From assembly GCA_947383275.1 (NCBI GenBank), contig CANDCW010000056.1, forward strand, positions 1 through 17,525: a DNA stretch of 17,525 nucleotides, read 5' to 3'. The translations under genes were made by a program, and so were the position numbers. Within the stretch, counting starts at the first letter, position 1, and every line of letters starts with the position of its first letter. Below, piece by piece: positions 1-6,772 of the stretch. The stretch comes from an uncultured Bacillota bacterium (lineage in GTDB: Bacteria > Bacillota > Clostridia > Oscillospirales > Oscillospiraceae). The notes under the pieces were generated by a model. The model saw only the letters and a program-made list of their open reading frames with translations, had not been told where the DNA came from and made no database searches.

Positions 1-1758
1 TTTTACCACTTTCTGCATCTTTTTTCTAGATTGTTTTTCAGAAGTAATAGTTCATCAATGATAGAAAAAGGAAGGCTAATTTTAGAAGCGTGTAAATCTA
101 CTCTTGAAGCAGCAAAAGATGCGGCTATAAAAGCTGAAATTGAACGTAGGGAAAAAGCCTTGGAAAGTATAGGCATAGCATTAGAATTGCTTGATAGGCC
201 GGATGTAACTGTTGCTTCTTTGAGTACAGCTTATGACGAACTTAAAAAGTTTGATGAAGATGTTAAATCGTCTGTGGCTTGTGTAGCTATGTCAGAAGCT
301 ATTCAGAAATTTAAAGCAGTCATTTCTGAGAGCAGTAAACCTCATTTGTCTGAGACGGAAACAGTTACAGATTATATAAAAGAACATATGCCCAAATATG
401 TTTATTATTCTAATTATGGAAATCTTGATTCCCAAATATATTTGCCTCAGGTTCTTCAAAACATTGGTAAATCAGATTTAGGAGTGAAAGAAGCAGCTAA
501 GGCGCGTACATTGAGAACGTTATTCAAGTTTGTCCATCTCAACCCGAAAGAAATTACTGATTTAGGAACGGAAACAACCGGAAGCCTTACACAAGCGCAA
601 ATCGATGCAATGGCTGAGAAGAAGAAAGAGCGTGAGATACTTTTATCATCTGCATCCTCTGCTTTTACCAAATCCTTCAATGAGTGGTGGAAGCAAGGCA
701 ATTATACTTTTGAATTTCAGGCAGATGGTAATTTCTTTAGAATATGGATTTCTGATTCGGTAAGACCGGAACGCATTGAACTTGAATCAAGAAGCACTGG
801 CTTACAATGGTTTTTCAGCTTCTATTTGGTATTTTTAGTAGAAAGTGAGCAACATCATCAAAATGCTATCCTCCTTTTAGATGAGCCTGGCGTAACGCTT
901 CATCCTCTTGCTCAAAAAGATTTGTTCCAATTTTTTGAAAACCTGGCTCAAAATAACCAAATTTTATACACAACACACTCTCCTTTTATGGTGGACTCTA
1001 ATCACCTTGAAAGGGTACGATCGATATACATAGATGCTGATGGAAAAACTGTTGCAAGCCCAGATTTACGAGCAGCAGAGCGATTGCGGGGAAAAAATCA
1101 GCCTCAATCAATCTATCCCGCCCATGCTGCGCTTGGACTATCCGTATCTGATACATTGTTGGTAAATTGCAATCCTGTACTTGTTGAAGGGGAATCCGAT
1201 CAAGTCTACCTGTCGGCATTAAAAAATTTACTTATTTCTAAAGGGAAAATTGCCCCACTAAAGGAAATCGTCTTTATTCCGACTGGAGGTGTAAAAGGTA
1301 TTAAGGCTACATCAGCGATACTGTCTGGTGCAGGTGAAATAAAACCCCCGGTTTTGCTCGATGGAGACAAGCCTGGAATGAAAATGGCGACTGAACTAAA
1401 GAGCGATTTTTATGCAGTTGAACAAGAAAAAGTTATAATTGTTTCTGAATATACTGCATTGCACAATGGTGAAATTGAAGACTTATTTCCCAAAAAGAAA
1501 ATTGCAAAAATTGTAGCAAGATTTTTGCCACGCCCAGAAGAAGTGGACGAAGAGTTTGATGATGTTATAGTAGAGGATTTACCGGTTTGTGATCAGGTTG
1601 AAGTCTTTGCTAAAACTCATGGAATTGATTTGGAAAAAGGATGGAAAGTACGGCTTGCTACAACTATCAAGCGGGAAGTGTTAAGAGGCACAGATAAAAT
1701 TATCAGCGAGACTGACCCTGAGTTTGGTAAAATAGTGAGCCTATTTGAAAGATTCTAA
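1..1758 (+). CDS. OLD-family ATP-dependent nuclease (AAA ATPase + TOPRIM), 5' end cut by window
   Basis: The frame is open to base 1, so the gene probably begins outside the window. A TTG at 31 or ATG at 58 could serve as a start, but neither has a convincing ribosome site, and the Walker A loop this family needs is not seen in the visible part. Visible in order: a charged helical insertion; an MPKYVYYSNY strand as in AAA_15/AAA_21 proteins; an ABC-like signature (SRSTGLQWFF, near 780-815); Walker B ILLLDEPG (near 870-890); a switch histidine in TTHSPF (near 973-990). A C-terminal TOPRIM domain follows, with LVEGESD (near 1180-1200) and LLDGD (near 1355-1370) giving the acidic residues. Such proteins cleave DNA and often act in phage defence, alone or with partners such as the Gabija helicase or a retron. 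No partner lies downstream. The gene is clearly more AT-rich than everything right of 4500, which suggests horizontal transfer. The family call is firm; the system it belongs to is unknown. Confidence 0.8.
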   Translation, partial: FYHFLHLFSRLFFRSNSSSMIEKGRLILEACKSTLEAAKDAAIKAEIERREKALESIGIALELLDRPDVTVASLSTAYDELKKFDEDVKSSVACVAMSEAIQKFKAVISESSKPHLSETETVTDYIKEHMPKYVYYSNYGNLDSQIYLPQVLQNIGKSDLGVKEAAKARTLRTLFKFVHLNPKEITDLGTETTGSLTQAQIDAMAEKKKEREILLSSASSAFTKSFNEWWKQGNYTFEFQADGNFFRIWISDSVRPERIELESRSTGLQWFFSFYLVFLVESEQHHQNAILLLDEPGVTLHPLAQKDLFQFFENLAQNNQILYTTHSPFMVDSNHLERVRSIYIDADGKTVASPDLRAAERLRGKNQPQSIYPAHAALGLSVSDTLLVNCNPVLVEGESDQVYLSALKNLLISKGKIAPLKEIVFIPTGGVKGIKATSAILSGAGEIKPPVLLDGDKPGMKMATELKSDFYAVEQEKVIIVSEYTALHNGEIEDLFPKKKIAKIVARFLPRPEEVDEEFDDVIVEDLPVCDQVEVFAKTHGIDLEKGWKVRLATTIKREVLRGTDKIISETDPEFGKIVSLFERF

Positions 1759-1765
1759 ATTTTCT

Positions 1766-1785
1766 ATGGCAACACAATGGCAACA
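1766..1785 (+). repeat. Tandem 9-bp repeat ATGGCAACA, period 11
   Basis: ATGGCAACA occurs at 1766-1774 and again at 1777-1785, starting 8 bases after the nuclease stop codon. An 11-base period (about one helical turn) is typical of paired binding sites for a recombinase or regulator. Its position at the end of an AT-rich cargo gene would suit the end of an integrated element. No integrase is visible, so the role is inferred. Confidence 0.5.
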
Positions 1786-1958
1786 AAAAATCAGACAGCC
1801 CAAACCATCTGTATAATGGAAACAATGTAAATAATCAGAGCCAAATCCCATAAGCAAAACTGTTTAGAACAAACCTGACAGGAGCGAGTGGGAATGACCG
1901 TTAAAATGGCGCAAACCCGCATGAATATAGGGTTTTTGACCTTTCGCTTTGCCTTGTG

Positions 1959-1998
1959 ATACTGGTTTGATACTATTCGTTTCAACCCGGCCACACAA
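1959..1998 (+). repeat. 40-bp direct repeat, copy A (left of ktrBA)
   Basis: The first 32 bases, from ATACTGGTTTGATACTATTC to ...AACCCGG, are identical to 4176-4207. The next 8 differ at two positions (CCACACAA here, TCACGCAA at 4208-4215). TGATACT occurs twice in this copy, 11 bases apart (1957 and 1968). The two copies share orientation and bracket the ktrBA unit. They could be attachment-site-like direct repeats of an inserted cassette, or two members of a dispersed intergenic repeat family. Confidence 0.85.
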
Positions 1999-2073
1999 AG
2001 CGCCGGGAGGCGCAAGAGCGGGAGCAGAGGAAAGCAAAGCGGGCTTTTAGCCGGGGGCACAGTAACAGGCAAC

Positions 2074-2101
2074 AGGAGGACGCTCCAAGGAGTGTCCTCC
2101 T
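2074..2101. other. Stem-loop upstream of the ktrB promoter
   Basis: AGGAGGACGCT (2074-2084) pairs with AGTGTCCTCCT (2091-2101) through 11 positions including one G-U pair, with a 6-base loop CCAAGG. No T-run follows on the plus strand, so it is a poor intrinsic terminator. It ends about 10 bases before the -35 box of ktrB, so it may insulate the gene or bind a regulator. Confidence 0.45.
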
Positions 2102-2110
2102 GATTTATAC

Positions 2111-2139
2111 TTGTCAATAGATGTGTTTGATGTTAAAAT
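2111..2139 (+). promoter_or_regulatory. Sigma-A-type promoter for ktrBA
   Basis: The -35 box TTGTCA (2111-2116) and -10 box TAAAAT (2134-2139) are separated by exactly 17 bases. Transcription would start near 2146, leaving a leader of about 25 bases. That is too short for a riboswitch. The ribosome site GGAG (2159-2162) lies 8 bases before the ATG. Confidence 0.7.
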
Positions 2140-2170
2140 AGCAGTGCATTCTTAGATTGGAGTACAAATT

Positions 2171-3499
2171 ATGAGAAAGATAGGCCGACAGCTTTCTTCT
2201 TCGCAAATTATCATTATTGGCTTTGCAGTTATGATCTTGGCGGGAAGTCTTCTTCTTATGCTTCCTTTCGCCACTAAGGACGGTCAGGGAGCCGCTTTTC
2301 TGGACGCGCTGTTTACCGCTACCTCTGCGGCTTGTGTCACCGGCCTGGTGGTGCGAGACACCGCTATGTACTGGAGTGGTTTTGGCCAAGGGGTAATCCT
2401 GGCGCTGATTCAAGTGGGTGGGATGGGGGTTATCACTTTTGCAGTGGTGATTTTTAAAGCTGCTGGGCGTAAGATCACCTTAAAGCAGCGAAGCATTATG
2501 CAGGATGCTATTTCAGCGCCTAAGCTGGGTGGTGTAATTCAGGTAACCGGCTTTCTTGTGGCCGTAACGGCGGCATTTGAGTTGCTGGGTACTTTTCTTT
2601 TGGCTCCGACGTTTTGTGGGGAGTTTGGGCTGTTTCGGGGATTGTGGTACAGTCTGTTTCACTCGGTGTCCGCCTTTTGCAACGCCGGCTTTGACCTGAT
2701 GGGGGATACCGAGCCCTTTTCCTCATTGACTTCCTTTGTTGATCACCCGGCAGTCAATCTGGTGATTATGCTTCTGATCGTCATAGGCGGGATAGGCTTC
2801 ATGACCTGGCAGGATGTGAGTGTCAACCGGCTGAGGATACGACGCTATCAAATGCAGAGCAAGACTATTCTGGCTACCACGGCGCTGCTGATCTCTCTGC
2901 CTGCGGTATACTTCTTCCTTTTCGAGTTTTCCGATCTCCCGTTCAGCCAGCGCCTGTGGGGAGCACTGTTTCAGTCGGTAACGGCTCGGACAGCGGGCTT
3001 TAATACCCTGGACCTGAACCTGATGAGCGAGGGGGGCCAAAGTATCATGATCCTGCTGATGCTCATCGGCGGTGCTCCTGGCTCTACCGCTGGCGGCTTA
3101 AAGGTAACGACCTTGACAGTGATGCTTGCCACAGCGGTATCAGTGTTCCGGCGCAAGGAAAGTACTGATCTGTATGGCCGCCGAGTGGATGAAAGTACTG
3201 TCCGCAATGCGATGGCTATTGTAACCCTATACTTGGTCCTGTTTCTATCAGGCGGCTTTCTCATCAGTCGGATTGAGGATCTGCCACTTCTTATCTGCTT
3301 GTTTGAGAGCGCATCGGCAGTAGGTACAGCTGGTCTTACTTTGGGAATCACGACTCAGCTTGGAGCACTGTCTCATATAATTCTGATTTTTCTCATGTAT
3401 TCCGGACGGGTCGGGGCGTTGACTTTGGTTTTTGCCGCTTTGTCAGGAGGAAGAAGCAGCCCAGCAAAACTGCCCAGCGAAAAAGTAATGGTGGGTTGA
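2171..3499 (+). CDS. ktrB: Potassium uptake channel subunit, KtrB/TrkH family
   Basis: A 442-aa integral membrane protein that forms the K+ (usually Na+-assisted) permeation path of a Ktr system in the cytoplasmic membrane. The fourfold P-loop layout of the family is clear: selectivity-filter segments TSAACVTGL (about residues 51-59), SAFCNAGF (167-174), TARTAGFN (271-278) and SAVGTAGL (382-389). The gating-region motif GGAPGSTAGGLK (300-311) is present. The length matches KtrB (about 445 aa) better than TrkH (about 480 aa), and its partner is a single-RCK KtrA, so ktrB is the better name. The start is supported by GGAG 8 bases upstream. The stop codon lies 17 bases before the ktrA ATG, so the two are cotranscribed. 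Base composition is intermediate between the AT-rich left end and the GC-rich remainder. Confidence 0.93.
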   Translation: MRKIGRQLSSSQIIIIGFAVMILAGSLLLMLPFATKDGQGAAFLDALFTATSAACVTGLVVRDTAMYWSGFGQGVILALIQVGGMGVITFAVVIFKAAGRKITLKQRSIMQDAISAPKLGGVIQVTGFLVAVTAAFELLGTFLLAPTFCGEFGLFRGLWYSLFHSVSAFCNAGFDLMGDTEPFSSLTSFVDHPAVNLVIMLLIVIGGIGFMTWQDVSVNRLRIRRYQMQSKTILATTALLISLPAVYFFLFEFSDLPFSQRLWGALFQSVTARTAGFNTLDLNLMSEGGQSIMILLMLIGGAPGSTAGGLKVTTLTVMLATAVSVFRRKESTDLYGRRVDESTVRNAMAIVTLYLVLFLSGGFLISRIEDLPLLICLFESASAVGTAGLTLGITTQLGALSHIILIFLMYSGRVGALTLVFAALSGGRSSPAKLPSEKVMVG

Positions 3500-3516
3500 A
3501 AAGGAGTGTGTTTAAT

Positions 3517-4164
3517 ATGAAATCCGTTTTATTGATTGGCTTAGGACGTTTTGGCCTGCACATCGCCCAGAAACTGAATGATTTGGGCCACGAGGTAATG
3601 GCGGTAGACAGAGACGAGGATCGGGTTAATCAGGTATTGCCATTTGCAACCAATGCGCAGATTGGAGATAGTACCAGCCGTGAATTTCTGTCCTCGCTGG
3701 GCGTAGATAATTTTGATGCTTGTATCGTTGCTATTGGAGACAACTTTCAAAACTCTTTGGAGACTACCGATCTGCTCAAAGAATTGGGCGCTAAAAAGGT
3801 GATCGCCCGGGCCTCTAGAGGTGTGCAAGAAAAATTCTTGCTGCGCAATGGCGCCAATGAGGTGGTCTACCCGGAAAAACAACTGGCCACATGGACAGCT
3901 ATCCGCTGCACTTCGGAACACATTTTGGATTATATTGAGTTGGATGAAGACTATTCAATATTTGAAATTTCTGTTCCAAATGAGTGGATCGGCAAAACTG
4001 TCTTGCAGTTAGATCTACGAAAAAAATACGGAATCAATATTCTGGGAGTCCGGGAAAACGGGAAGTTGAATATGAGTATTACACCTGATCTCGTGTTAGT
4101 TCGGGAAAAGCCGGTTTTAATCCTGGGGCAGCAGCGGATAGTTCAAAAGTGCTTGCACAACTAA
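3517..4164 (+). CDS. ktrA: Ktr potassium uptake regulatory subunit, RCK protein KtrA
   Basis: A 215-aa cytoplasmic protein with an N-terminal RCK_N/Rossmann domain: GLGRFG (residues 8-13) is the dinucleotide loop and D31 (AVDRDED) ends the second strand. An RCK_C domain follows from about residue 137. KtrA forms a ring on the KtrB dimer and gates it in response to ATP/ADP; the C-terminal domain is the c-di-AMP site in related proteins. I chose ATG 3517 because AAGGAG (3501-3506) lies 10 bases before it. An in-frame TTG at 3496 overlaps the ktrB stop and is less likely. A single RCK pair (about 220 aa) distinguishes KtrA from the double-length TrkA. The gene order ktrB-ktrA reverses that of B. 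subtilis ktrAB. Confidence 0.92.
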   Translation: MKSVLLIGLGRFGLHIAQKLNDLGHEVMAVDRDEDRVNQVLPFATNAQIGDSTSREFLSSLGVDNFDACIVAIGDNFQNSLETTDLLKELGAKKVIARASRGVQEKFLLRNGANEVVYPEKQLATWTAIRCTSEHILDYIELDEDYSIFEISVPNEWIGKTVLQLDLRKKYGINILGVRENGKLNMSITPDLVLVREKPVLILGQQRIVQKCLHN

Positions 4165-4175
4165 GCCGGGACAAT

Positions 4176-4215
4176 ATACTGGTTTGATACTATTCGTTTC
4201 AACCCGGTCACGCAA
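4176..4215 (+). repeat. 40-bp direct repeat, copy B (right of ktrBA)
   Basis: This is the second copy of the repeat at 1959-1998, in the same orientation: 32 identical bases followed by 6 of 8 matches. It starts 11 bases after the ktrA stop and ends 24 bases before the ktrBA terminator. The repeat-to-repeat distance is 2217 bases and contains only ktrB, ktrA, their promoter and the hairpins just after copy A. Confidence 0.85.
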
Positions 4216-4239
4216 GAGAATGCTTGTAAAGGGTAAGCG

Positions 4240-4278
4240 AACCGCCCTGCTGAACGACAAATTCAGCAGGGCGGTTTT
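4240..4278 (+). terminator. Intrinsic terminator of ktrBA
   Basis: AACCGCCCTGCTGAA (4240-4254) pairs perfectly over 15 bases with TTCAGCAGGGCGGTT (4262-4276) around a 7-base loop; the run TTTT (4275-4278) closes it. It also overlaps the last codons of the minus-strand relic at 4263-4481. Confidence 0.85.
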
Positions 4279-4481
4279 ACTTGGATTTCAAATTTGCTGT
4301 CGTCCGCTATTGTGACTGTAAGCCGGTTTTTCCTGTCCTCTACGTTCAGGCCGGCAATGTCCAGTTCATCAGCGTTGTTGAGCAGATCAAACAGCTTGTC
4401 TTTCTCTTCTGTTTGAGTACGGGGCCAACCCACCGCACACTCGAAAATAAGATCAACAATCTTGCATTTACCTATTAACAA
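4263..4481 (-). pseudogene. Probable relic copy of the 53-aa small protein at 11229-11390
   Basis: The core KDKLFDLLNNADELDIAGLN followed by VEDRKNRLTVTIADDSKFEI closely matches the 53-aa protein encoded at 11229-11390. At DNA level I count about 102 of 120 identical bases between 4281-4400 (minus) and 11250-11369 (plus). Similarity stops abruptly just before the AAAGAC codons: the MELNYF start of the intact copy is replaced by unrelated residues (GWPRTQTEE). The frame is open up to a TTG at 4481 and includes a GTG at 4433, but no ATG and no good ribosome site. The 3' end runs into the ktrBA terminator. I read it as a decayed or rearranged duplicate; a short translated protein of about 56 aa from GTG cannot be excluded. 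No XRE gene accompanies this copy. Confidence 0.6.
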
Positions 4482-4500
4482 GATAAGCTTTTTGCTTATC
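4482..4500 (-). terminator. Possible weak terminator after the DUF3783 gene
   Basis: GATAAGC (4482-4488) and GCTTATC (4494-4500) form a perfect 7-bp stem with a 5-base loop, overlapping the stop codon of the minus-strand gene. On that strand it is followed by TTGTTAAT, only moderately T-rich. The stem is AT-rich and weak. Confidence 0.4.
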
Positions 4501-4870
4501 CCTCTTTTTGTGCCGCGATGGCCTCCCGCTCTTTGAGAAGCTCAGCATAAAGCTGCCGGGTATCCCAAGTCCGATTGGTCTCAGTGAGTATCGCCTTCAG
4601 GGGAATAGGGGGCAAATTAGCCACTCGGATGACCTCCAGCACCTGGTTAAGCAGGGCCTGGGGCAGGCCGCAAAAAACCAGCATAGGCTCAGCCAGGGGC
4701 TGAGCCTTTTCACCGGGCTCGCCCTTCCCCTGGGCCAGTTCCTCCAGTGAAACATGGTAACGATCGGGTTCCACTACCCGCATACGCAGACGTAGCATCG
4801 CGAATATCTGTTTAAGCCGGGAAAATTCCTCGGAACAGTTATACATTAGTACAGTTCCCGCGTTTTTCAT
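4496..4870 (-). CDS. DUF3783 domain protein, function unknown
   Basis: A 124-aa soluble protein. It shows the layout I associate with the DUF3783 family: an N-terminal VLMYNC strand followed by a helix (SRLKQIFAMLRLRMRVV), a central PMLVFCGL strand (about residues 68-75), and a C-terminal IPLKAILTETNRTWDTRQLY motif with an acidic/basic helix after it. No catalytic motif is evident and no function is known to me. ATG 4870 is chosen because AGAGGTG lies just upstream; the frame stays open 13 codons further, but without a better site. It lies 59 bases downstream of metY on the same strand and is probably read from the same transcript. The gap between them contains a bulged inverted repeat (GGCTC.../GAGCC). 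Confidence 0.7.
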   Translation of the reverse strand: MKNAGTVLMYNCSEEFSRLKQIFAMLRLRMRVVEPDRYHVSLEELAQGKGEPGEKAQPLAEPMLVFCGLPQALLNQVLEVIRVANLPPIPLKAILTETNRTWDTRQLYAELLKEREAIAAQKEG

Positions 4871-4929
4871 ATCAACACCTCTTGCGTTTGGCTCCCTGTC
4901 TCCAATCACAGAATGGGGAGAGCCACTGT

Positions 4930-6213
4930 TTAAACTCGGGCCAGAGCCTGCTCAATGTCGGCAATCAGGTCGGCGGCATCCTCGATACCGCAAGAAAAGC
5001 GGACCAGATCGGGTGTAATGCCGGCAGCCACCAGCTCCTCGTCGTTCATCTGCCGGTGCGTGGCGGAAGCGGGATGGAGGGTGCAGGTGCGGGCATCGGC
5101 CACATGTGTCTCGATGGCGGCCAGCTTCAAGTGTTTCATAAAGGTCTCAGCGGCAGCGCGACCGCCTTTAAACCCAAAGGACACCACGCCGCAGGTACCA
5201 TTTGGCATATACTTCCGGGCCAGCTCATAGTATTTATCCCCCTCCAAACCGGGATACGTAACAAAGCTGATCTTAGGGTGGGCTTTTAGATACCTGGCCA
5301 CTGCCAAAGCATTCTCACAGTGGCGGGGCATGCGGACATGGAGGCTCTCCAGGCCCAGATTCAGCAGGAAAGCATTCTGGGGAGCCTGAATGGAACCAAA
5401 GTCCCGCATAAGCTGGGCAGTTGCCTTGGTGATAAACGCGCCACCCTGACCAAACTTCTCGGCGTAGGTAATGCCATGATAGCTGTCGTCCGGCGTGGTC
5501 AGGCCGGGGAATTTTTCCGCATGCGCCATCCAATCAAACTTGCCGCTGTCCACGATGCAGCCGCCCACGCCGGCCCCGTGGCCATCCATATACTTGGTGG
5601 TAGAATGGGTGACGATGTCGCAGCCCCACTCAAAGGGACGGCAGTTCACGGGGGTGGCAAAGGTATTGTCGATTATGAGCGGCACCCCGTGGGCGTGAGC
5701 GGCCTGGGCAAATTTTTCGATATCCAGCACGGTAAGCGCCGGGTTGGCGATGGTTTCGCCAAAAACGGCCTTGGTATTGGGCTGGAACGCGGCGTTCAGC
5801 TCCTCTTCGGTACAATCTGGGGAAACAAAGGTGAAGTCGATCCCCATCTTCCGCATGGTGACATGGAAGAGGTTATAGGTACCGCCGTAAATCGTGGAGC
5901 AGGCAATCACATGGTCGCCACAGTTGGCAATGTTGAAAATAGCATAGAAATTAGCCGCCTGACCTGAAGACGTAAGCATGGCGGCAGTTCCGCCCTCCAT
6001 GTCGCAGATCTTCGCCGCCACCATATCGTTGGTGGGGTTTTGGAGGCGGGTATAGAAGTAGCCGCTGGCTTCCAGGTCAAAGAGCTTCCCCATGTCCTCG
6101 CTGGTGGCGTACTTAAAGGTAGTGGATTGGATAACCGGTATCTGCCGGGGCTCGCCGTTGCCGGGGGTATAGCCGCTCTGGACACACTTGGTACTCATTT
6201 TATAATCACTCAC
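4930..6213 (-). CDS. metY: O-acetylhomoserine sulfhydrylase (PLP enzyme, Cys/Met metabolism family)
   Basis: A 427-aa cytoplasmic PLP enzyme expected to make homocysteine from O-acetylhomoserine and sulfide (direct sulfhydrylation in methionine synthesis). Visible family features: YTRLQNPTND (about residues 54-63), the phosphate-binding SSGQAAN region (82-88), PLP-ring aspartate D182 in IIDNTFATP, and Schiff-base lysine K207 in HSTTKYMDGHG. Length and the VIQSTTFKY start fit the MetY/OAH-sulfhydrylase branch rather than the shorter cystathionine synthases and lyases. The start at GTG 6213 has AGAAGG 8 bases upstream; an in-frame ATG at 6198 is the alternative. No SAM riboswitch or T-box is visible in the 37-base gap from the upstream GerMN gene, so it may share that transcript. 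Confidence 0.9.
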   Translation of the reverse strand: MSDYKMSTKCVQSGYTPGNGEPRQIPVIQSTTFKYATSEDMGKLFDLEASGYFYTRLQNPTNDMVAAKICDMEGGTAAMLTSSGQAANFYAIFNIANCGDHVIACSTIYGGTYNLFHVTMRKMGIDFTFVSPDCTEEELNAAFQPNTKAVFGETIANPALTVLDIEKFAQAAHAHGVPLIIDNTFATPVNCRPFEWGCDIVTHSTTKYMDGHGAGVGGCIVDSGKFDWMAHAEKFPGLTTPDDSYHGITYAEKFGQGGAFITKATAQLMRDFGSIQAPQNAFLLNLGLESLHVRMPRHCENALAVARYLKAHPKISFVTYPGLEGDKYYELARKYMPNGTCGVVSFGFKGGRAAAETFMKHLKLAAIETHVADARTCTLHPASATHRQMNDEELVAAGITPDLVRFSCGIEDAADLIADIEQALARV

Positions 6214-6250
6214 TGAGAACGCCTTCTTTCATTTTTTTCAATTTATAAGC

Positions 6251-6772
6251 CTACCGGGAATCTGCAGGATTGTCAAGAGTTTTCTGCGCCTGCGCCAGGT
6301 TATCCCATAGTACCGCCTCCTGGGCGGACAGAAGCTGATGGCTGCGGTAAGATACGCTGTGGCCCCGGGCGGTAATTTCAACCCCCTCAACCCCATCGGC
6401 CTGGGACAGCGTAAGGGCAATCGCGTAATCAGCTAAGCTCAGGGAGATGTCAGCCAGGGCGCCGTACTGCTCAGACAGGTCCACCAGCAGCACACCGGGC
6501 CGCTCCTCGTCCCAGGTGCAGCTTTGGAGGGCCACTCCCCTGGGGAATGGGGAGTATAGGTCCTCTTGAACCGGGCCGGCCAGCAGGGCGGCCAGCAGGG
6601 CCTCAGGGTCCGCCTCCCCCGCGTAGGGCTGGGCGGACAGGGCCGGGCCGTGGCTCTCCTCTGCTCCGGTGCAATACCAGAGCACAAGGCCCTCTTCCGG
6701 TTCCTCCATCCCTCCGCCGCAGGCGGACAGCAAAACAGCCAGCAGCAAAACCAGGCACCGCATCCTTTTCAT
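6251..6772 (-). CDS. GerMN-domain lipoprotein
   Basis: A 173-aa exported lipoprotein. The N-terminus has a basic start, a leucine-rich stretch and the lipobox LLSAC with lipidated Cys18. A GerMN domain follows at about residues 28-145: ALLAALLAGP, then FPRGVALQS, GVLLVDLS, and ALTLSQADGVEGVEI with a conserved glycine turn. GerMN domains occur in the spore protein GerM and in envelope lipoproteins. The ATG overlaps the stop of the histidine kinase by 4 bases (ATGA), so translation is coupled and the protein probably works with that two-component system, perhaps as an accessory sensor or target at the membrane surface (inference). Its exact role in vegetative cells or spores cannot be read from the sequence. 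Confidence 0.82.
   Translation of the reverse strand: MKRMRCLVLLLAVLLSACGGGMEEPEEGLVLWYCTGAEESHGPALSAQPYAGEADPEALLAALLAGPVQEDLYSPFPRGVALQSCTWDEERPGVLLVDLSEQYGALADISLSLADYAIALTLSQADGVEGVEITARGHSVSYRSHQLLSAQEAVLWDNLAQAQKTLDNPADSR

Larger units (their letters stand above)
1759..2170. other. Gene-free, repeat-rich junction between the nuclease gene and ktrB
   Basis: This stretch of about 410 bases holds no gene I can support. It contains a tandem ATGGCAACA repeat, a weak inverted repeat AAACCC/GGGTTT (1913-1918 and 1930-1935), a 40-bp repeat copy (1959-1998), a small GC hairpin (GCGCC/GGCGC, 2000-2013), a short palindrome AAAGC-GG-GCTTT (2036-2047), a longer hairpin (2074-2101) and the ktrB promoter. 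A 108-codon minus-strand frame crosses these elements, but it has no family resemblance that I recognise. The change from AT-rich to more GC-rich sequence happens here, so this may be the right boundary of an acquired segment; that is inference. Confidence 0.5.

Noticed and set aside
1791..2117. 108-codon minus-strand frame in the junction region
   Set aside because: It crosses the 40-bp repeat and several hairpins, has no recognisable domain, and its composition looks like chance.
31..2170. Complete Gabija (GajA/GajB) defence system
   Set aside because: The ATPase/TOPRIM protein fits the GajA type, but no UvrD-like helicase follows; the next gene is ktrB.
1860..2170. c-di-AMP (ydaO-type) riboswitch before ktrB
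   Set aside because: Such elements often precede ktr genes, but the conserved core is not visible and the mapped promoter leaves a leader of only about 25 bases.
1959..4215. CRISPR repeats or tRNA ends as explanation for the 40-bp repeats
   Set aside because: There are only two copies, 2.2 kb apart, with genes between; neither copy fits a tRNA 3' end or a regular spacer array.
5320..5967. 215-codon plus-strand frame opposite metY
   Set aside because: It lies antisense to a clear PLP-enzyme gene in GC-rich sequence, where long shadow frames are expected; no family resemblance.
4871..6250. SAM riboswitch or T-box near metY
   Set aside because: The 37-base upstream gap is too short, and no conserved motifs are present.
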